A DNA stretch of 64,000 bases. Source: CBDCGJ01 sp965216645. GTDB taxonomy: Bacteria; Pseudomonadota; Alphaproteobacteria; GCA-2731375. Positions 61,782-64,000 of this stretch are shown here, piece by piece. The position numbers and the translations under genes are program-made. The stretch spans positions 135,476 to 199,475 of the forward strand of contig CBDCGJ010000053.1 in NCBI GenBank assembly GCA_965216645.1, written 5' to 3'. Within the stretch, counting starts at the first letter, position 1. Every line of letters begins with the position of its first letter. The notes under the pieces were generated by a model. The model was not told the origin of the DNA, ran no database searches, and worked only from the letters and a program-made list of their open reading frames with translations.

Positions 61782-62363
61782 TCACGCCCCCGGCAGTTCG
61801 TCGGCGCTGGTGATGACCGAGCCGAGGAGGCCGTATTCGAGGGCCTCGTCAGTGGTCAGCCAGAAGTCCCGCTTGGTGTCCTCGCGGATGCGTTCCGGGG
61901 TTTGGCCGGTGGCTTCGGCGAAGAGATGTTCGAAGCGTTCCCGCATCTTCTCGATTTGCTCCGCCTGCACGGCAATGTCGGCGGCGCTGCCGCCGATGCC
62001 GCCGCTCGGTTGATGCAAGAGGAAGCGGGTATTGGGCAGGCAGAAACGGTTCGCCTTCTCCGCCCCAACGAAGATCAAAGCGCCGGCGCTGGCGACCCAA
62101 CCGCTGCCGATCGTGCGCACGGTGGGGCGGATGAACTTGATCACGTCATGAATCATATCGCCGGATTCGACATGGCCACCGGGGGAGGAGATGAATACGT
62201 CGATCGGATCGTCGCCGTCTTCCGACAGTGCCAACAAGCGGGCGACCGTGGACCGGGCCAGCTTATCGTCGATCTGCCCGGTAACGATGACGGCGCGGCT
62301 CTTGAATAGTTTTTCGTCAACCAGGTTATCCGGCTTCGGCGGAACCGGGCTTGTCCTCGGCAT
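61782..62363 (-). CDS. clpP: ATP-dependent Clp protease proteolytic subunit (ClpP family)
   Basis: 193 residues. The catalytic serine is in GWVASAGALIFVG (S92), the histidine in LLHQPSGG (H117) and the aspartate in TKRDFWLTTDEALEYGLL. The serine environment A-S-A-G differs from the usual A-S-M-G, so it is a divergent ClpP, possibly an accessory copy rather than the housekeeping one beside clpX. It degrades unfolded proteins with a Clp ATPase partner. It is divergent from the P450 gene. Confidence 0.88.
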   Translation of the reverse strand: MPRTSPVPPKPDNLVDEKLFKSRAVIVTGQIDDKLARSTVARLLALSEDGDDPIDVFISSPGGHVESGDMIHDVIKFIRPTVRTIGSGWVASAGALIFVGAEKANRFCLPNTRFLLHQPSGGIGGSAADIAVQAEQIEKMRERFEHLFAEATGQTPERIREDTKRDFWLTTDEALEYGLLGSVITSADELPGA

Positions 62364-62537
62364 CTAGCATGATGGTTTGTCCTTACATCCCTAAGGCGAA
62401 TCGAGCCACAGACGATAGATGAGACCGCTCCGCTTGTGAAGCGCCGAGGAAACGGCGGGGTCCTCATTCCCTCCCACGCGAACATTCGTTATGCTCGCGT
62501 GACGGGCCCTTCCGCCCGCGATCGAGGAGGCTAAAAA

Positions 62538-63786
62538 ATGAGCGAAGCCGTCGCCATCAATGACATCGACGTTGCCGACATTCCCCTGAACGAGATCGAC
62601 GTGAGCGATCCCGCAATTTATCAGAACGATTGCTTTTATCCTTATTTCGAACGCCTGCGCCAGGAAGCACCCGTGCATTACTGCGCCGACAGTCCCTACG
62701 GCGCCTATTGGTCGATCACCAGGTATGACGACATCATGAAAGTGGAGCTGGACCATAAACGCTTCTCGTCGGCCGCTCATCTCGGCGGCATCACCATCCG
62801 GGACAGCCCGTTCGGCAAGGAAATGGCCAGCTTCATCGCCATGGATCAGCCGCAGCATACGGCCCAGCGCAAAACCGTCGCGCCTGTGGTGGCACCCAGC
62901 AACCTACGCAATCTGGAAGCCTTGATCCGGCAGCGGACCGAAGGCGTTTTGGATAGCCTGCCGCGCGGCGAGACCTTCGACTGGGTCGATAAGGTATCCG
63001 TCGAGCTGACCACCATGATGCTGGCGACCCTGTTCGACTTCCCTTTCGAGGAACGGCGCAAGCTGACCTATTGGTCCGACGTTTCGACCGTCGATCTCGA
63101 TTCCCCGGACGCCCTGGTGCGCACCGACGAGGAACGCCTGGCGGTGCAGAAGGAAATGGGCGCCGAGATCATGAAGCTCTGGCAGCAGCGCGCCGACGGC
63201 GACGGCGGCTTCGACATGATCTCCATGCTGGCTCAGGGCGAAGCCACCAAGGATATGGACCCCATGGATATCGTCGCCAACTTCGTCCTGTTGATCGTCG
63301 GTGGCAACGATACCACGCGCAATTCCATGAGCGGCGGCCTCTGGGCCCTGATCGAGAACCCGGATCAATTCGCCGCCTTGCGCGCCGATCCCGGTCTGAT
63401 CAAGACATTGGTGCCGGAGATCATCCGCTACCAATCGGCCATCATTCATATGCGACGCACGGCACTGGAAGACGTTACCTTCGAAGGACAGGAGATCAAA
63501 AAGGGCGACCGGGTCATCATGTGGTACGTCTCCGGCAATTGGGACGAAGCGGTGATCCCCGACCCCAAGCGTTTCGATATCCAGCGCCAGAAAGCCCGCC
63601 GGCATCTCGCCTTCGGCGCCGGCATCCACCGATGCGTCGGCGACCGGCTAGCGGAGCTGCAGCTTCAGATTCTATGGGAAGAAATCCTAAAACGCGATCT
63701 GAAGTTCGAATTGATGGGGCGAACCGCAACGTGTCTATTCGAACTTCATCCGCGGCATCAAGTCCATGCCGGTGAAGATCTTTTAA
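62538..63786 (+). pseudogene. Cytochrome P450 (CYP153-like), with a one-base insertion near the 3' end
   Basis: The heme-ligand block FGAGIHRCVGDRLAELQL (C366), the I-helix LLIVGGNDTTRNSMSGG and the E-x-x-R region PEIIRYQSAI are intact. The combination resembles CYP153-type alkane/terpene hydroxylases. After KFELMG the frame reads non-family sequence to 63920, but the +1 frame gives EPQRVYSNFIRGIKSMPVKIF and stops at 63784-63786, the expected ending. One extra G in the run 63716-63719 explains this. It could be a sequence error or a recent mutation. No ferredoxin or reductase partner is in the window. Confidence 0.9.
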
Positions 63787-63893
63787 CATTTACGCGTAGG
63801 AGACCGCAGGGAACACTAAATATTCTCGCCAGTCTTCCGTGTGAAAGTGAATTGAGACGGTTGAGTTCTTCGCCAAACTCGCTCTGGCGCCAT

Positions 63894-64000
63894 TTAGCTC
63901 TTTTTGCGGGCCCGTCTTAATATATGAAGCTCGGTTCTCTTGACATCCTCAAGTTGCTGTAGTTTTTCGACGAACTGCAATGGGTCCGCAGATTCGTCCA
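63894..64000 (-). CDS. C-terminal end of an unknown protein (cut by window edge)
   Basis: On the minus strand the last 107 bases read DPLQFVEKLQQLEDVKRTEL and end RRARKKS-stop. The amphipathic, basic tail looks protein-like. Only the C-terminus is present and no family can be named. Confidence 0.35.
   Translation of the reverse strand, partial: DESADPLQFVEKLQQLEDVKRTELHILRRARKKS

Overview
The window looks like chromosomal DNA of an aerobic, free-living alphaproteobacterium, most likely Rhodospirillales-like. This is an inference from a moderately high-GC backbone and from family-typical gene neighbourhoods: the 3' half of a SAM-II riboswitch before an O-acetylhomoserine sulfhydrylase, bolA / dnaJ-like / cobS / cobT, hisN / cytochrome c / kdsB / pheA, tadA / pseudouridine synthase / rsmD, and a yejABEF-type peptide importer. 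kdsB implies a lipopolysaccharide outer membrane. No rRNA, tRNA or CRISPR array was seen.

Layout. 1-4.1 kb: riboswitch-controlled methionine synthesis, a LysE exporter with a small monooxygenase, and an ArsR-AHSA1-GST operon. 4.1-5.6 kb: an IS1111-type IS110 element inside a dispersed palindromic repeat. 5.7-12.9 kb: DapA-like aldolase, two hotdog thioesterases, a TAXI binding protein, a GST, an M17 aminopeptidase, MarR, an NlpC/P60 hydrolase and a GhrA-like reductase. 12.9-20.4 kb: peptide ABC importer with two paralogous binding proteins, one AT-richer. 20.5-23.6 kb: hisN, cytochrome c, kdsB, pheA. 23.6-25.2 kb: an AT-rich Fic gene behind nested palindromes, and a small ORF. 25.3-37.3 kb: ChoV-like ATPase, acyl-CoA dehydrogenase, tadA, rRNA modification genes, a PspA-YiaA pair, a LysR gene divergent from two unknown genes, MFS, isomerase, amidohydrolase and G3E GTPase. 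37.5-41.2 kb: a hybrid histidine kinase ending in a 34-bp inverted repeat beside a second IS110 element. 41.2-48.9 kb: a catabolic-looking block (flavin oxidoreductase, SDR, carboxymuconolactone decarboxylase-like, NIPSNAP, ThDP enzyme, 2-hydroxyacid dehydrogenase, DCC protein, zinc-less alcohol-dehydrogenase-like oxidoreductase). 49-52.3 kb: methyltransferase, VOC protein, a decayed histidine kinase and an RHH protein. 52.5-56.4 kb: bolA, dnaJ-like, frameshifted cobS, cobT. 56.4-58.5 kb: a low-GC insert with a secreted repeat protein, bounded by a 19-bp direct repeat copied from the cobT 3' end. 58.7-64 kb: HD-GYP protein, dual-specificity-type phosphatase, three unknown small genes, ClpP and a frameshifted P450.

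Most notable: the low-GC insert at the cobT end; nested palindromes before fic; the 34-bp inverted repeat at the kinase/IS junction; two single-base frameshifts in otherwise intact genes (cobS and P450); two IS110 elements with long 3' non-coding regions where guide RNAs are expected; and the uncharacterised OYE-SDR-CMD-NIPSNAP-ThDP block.
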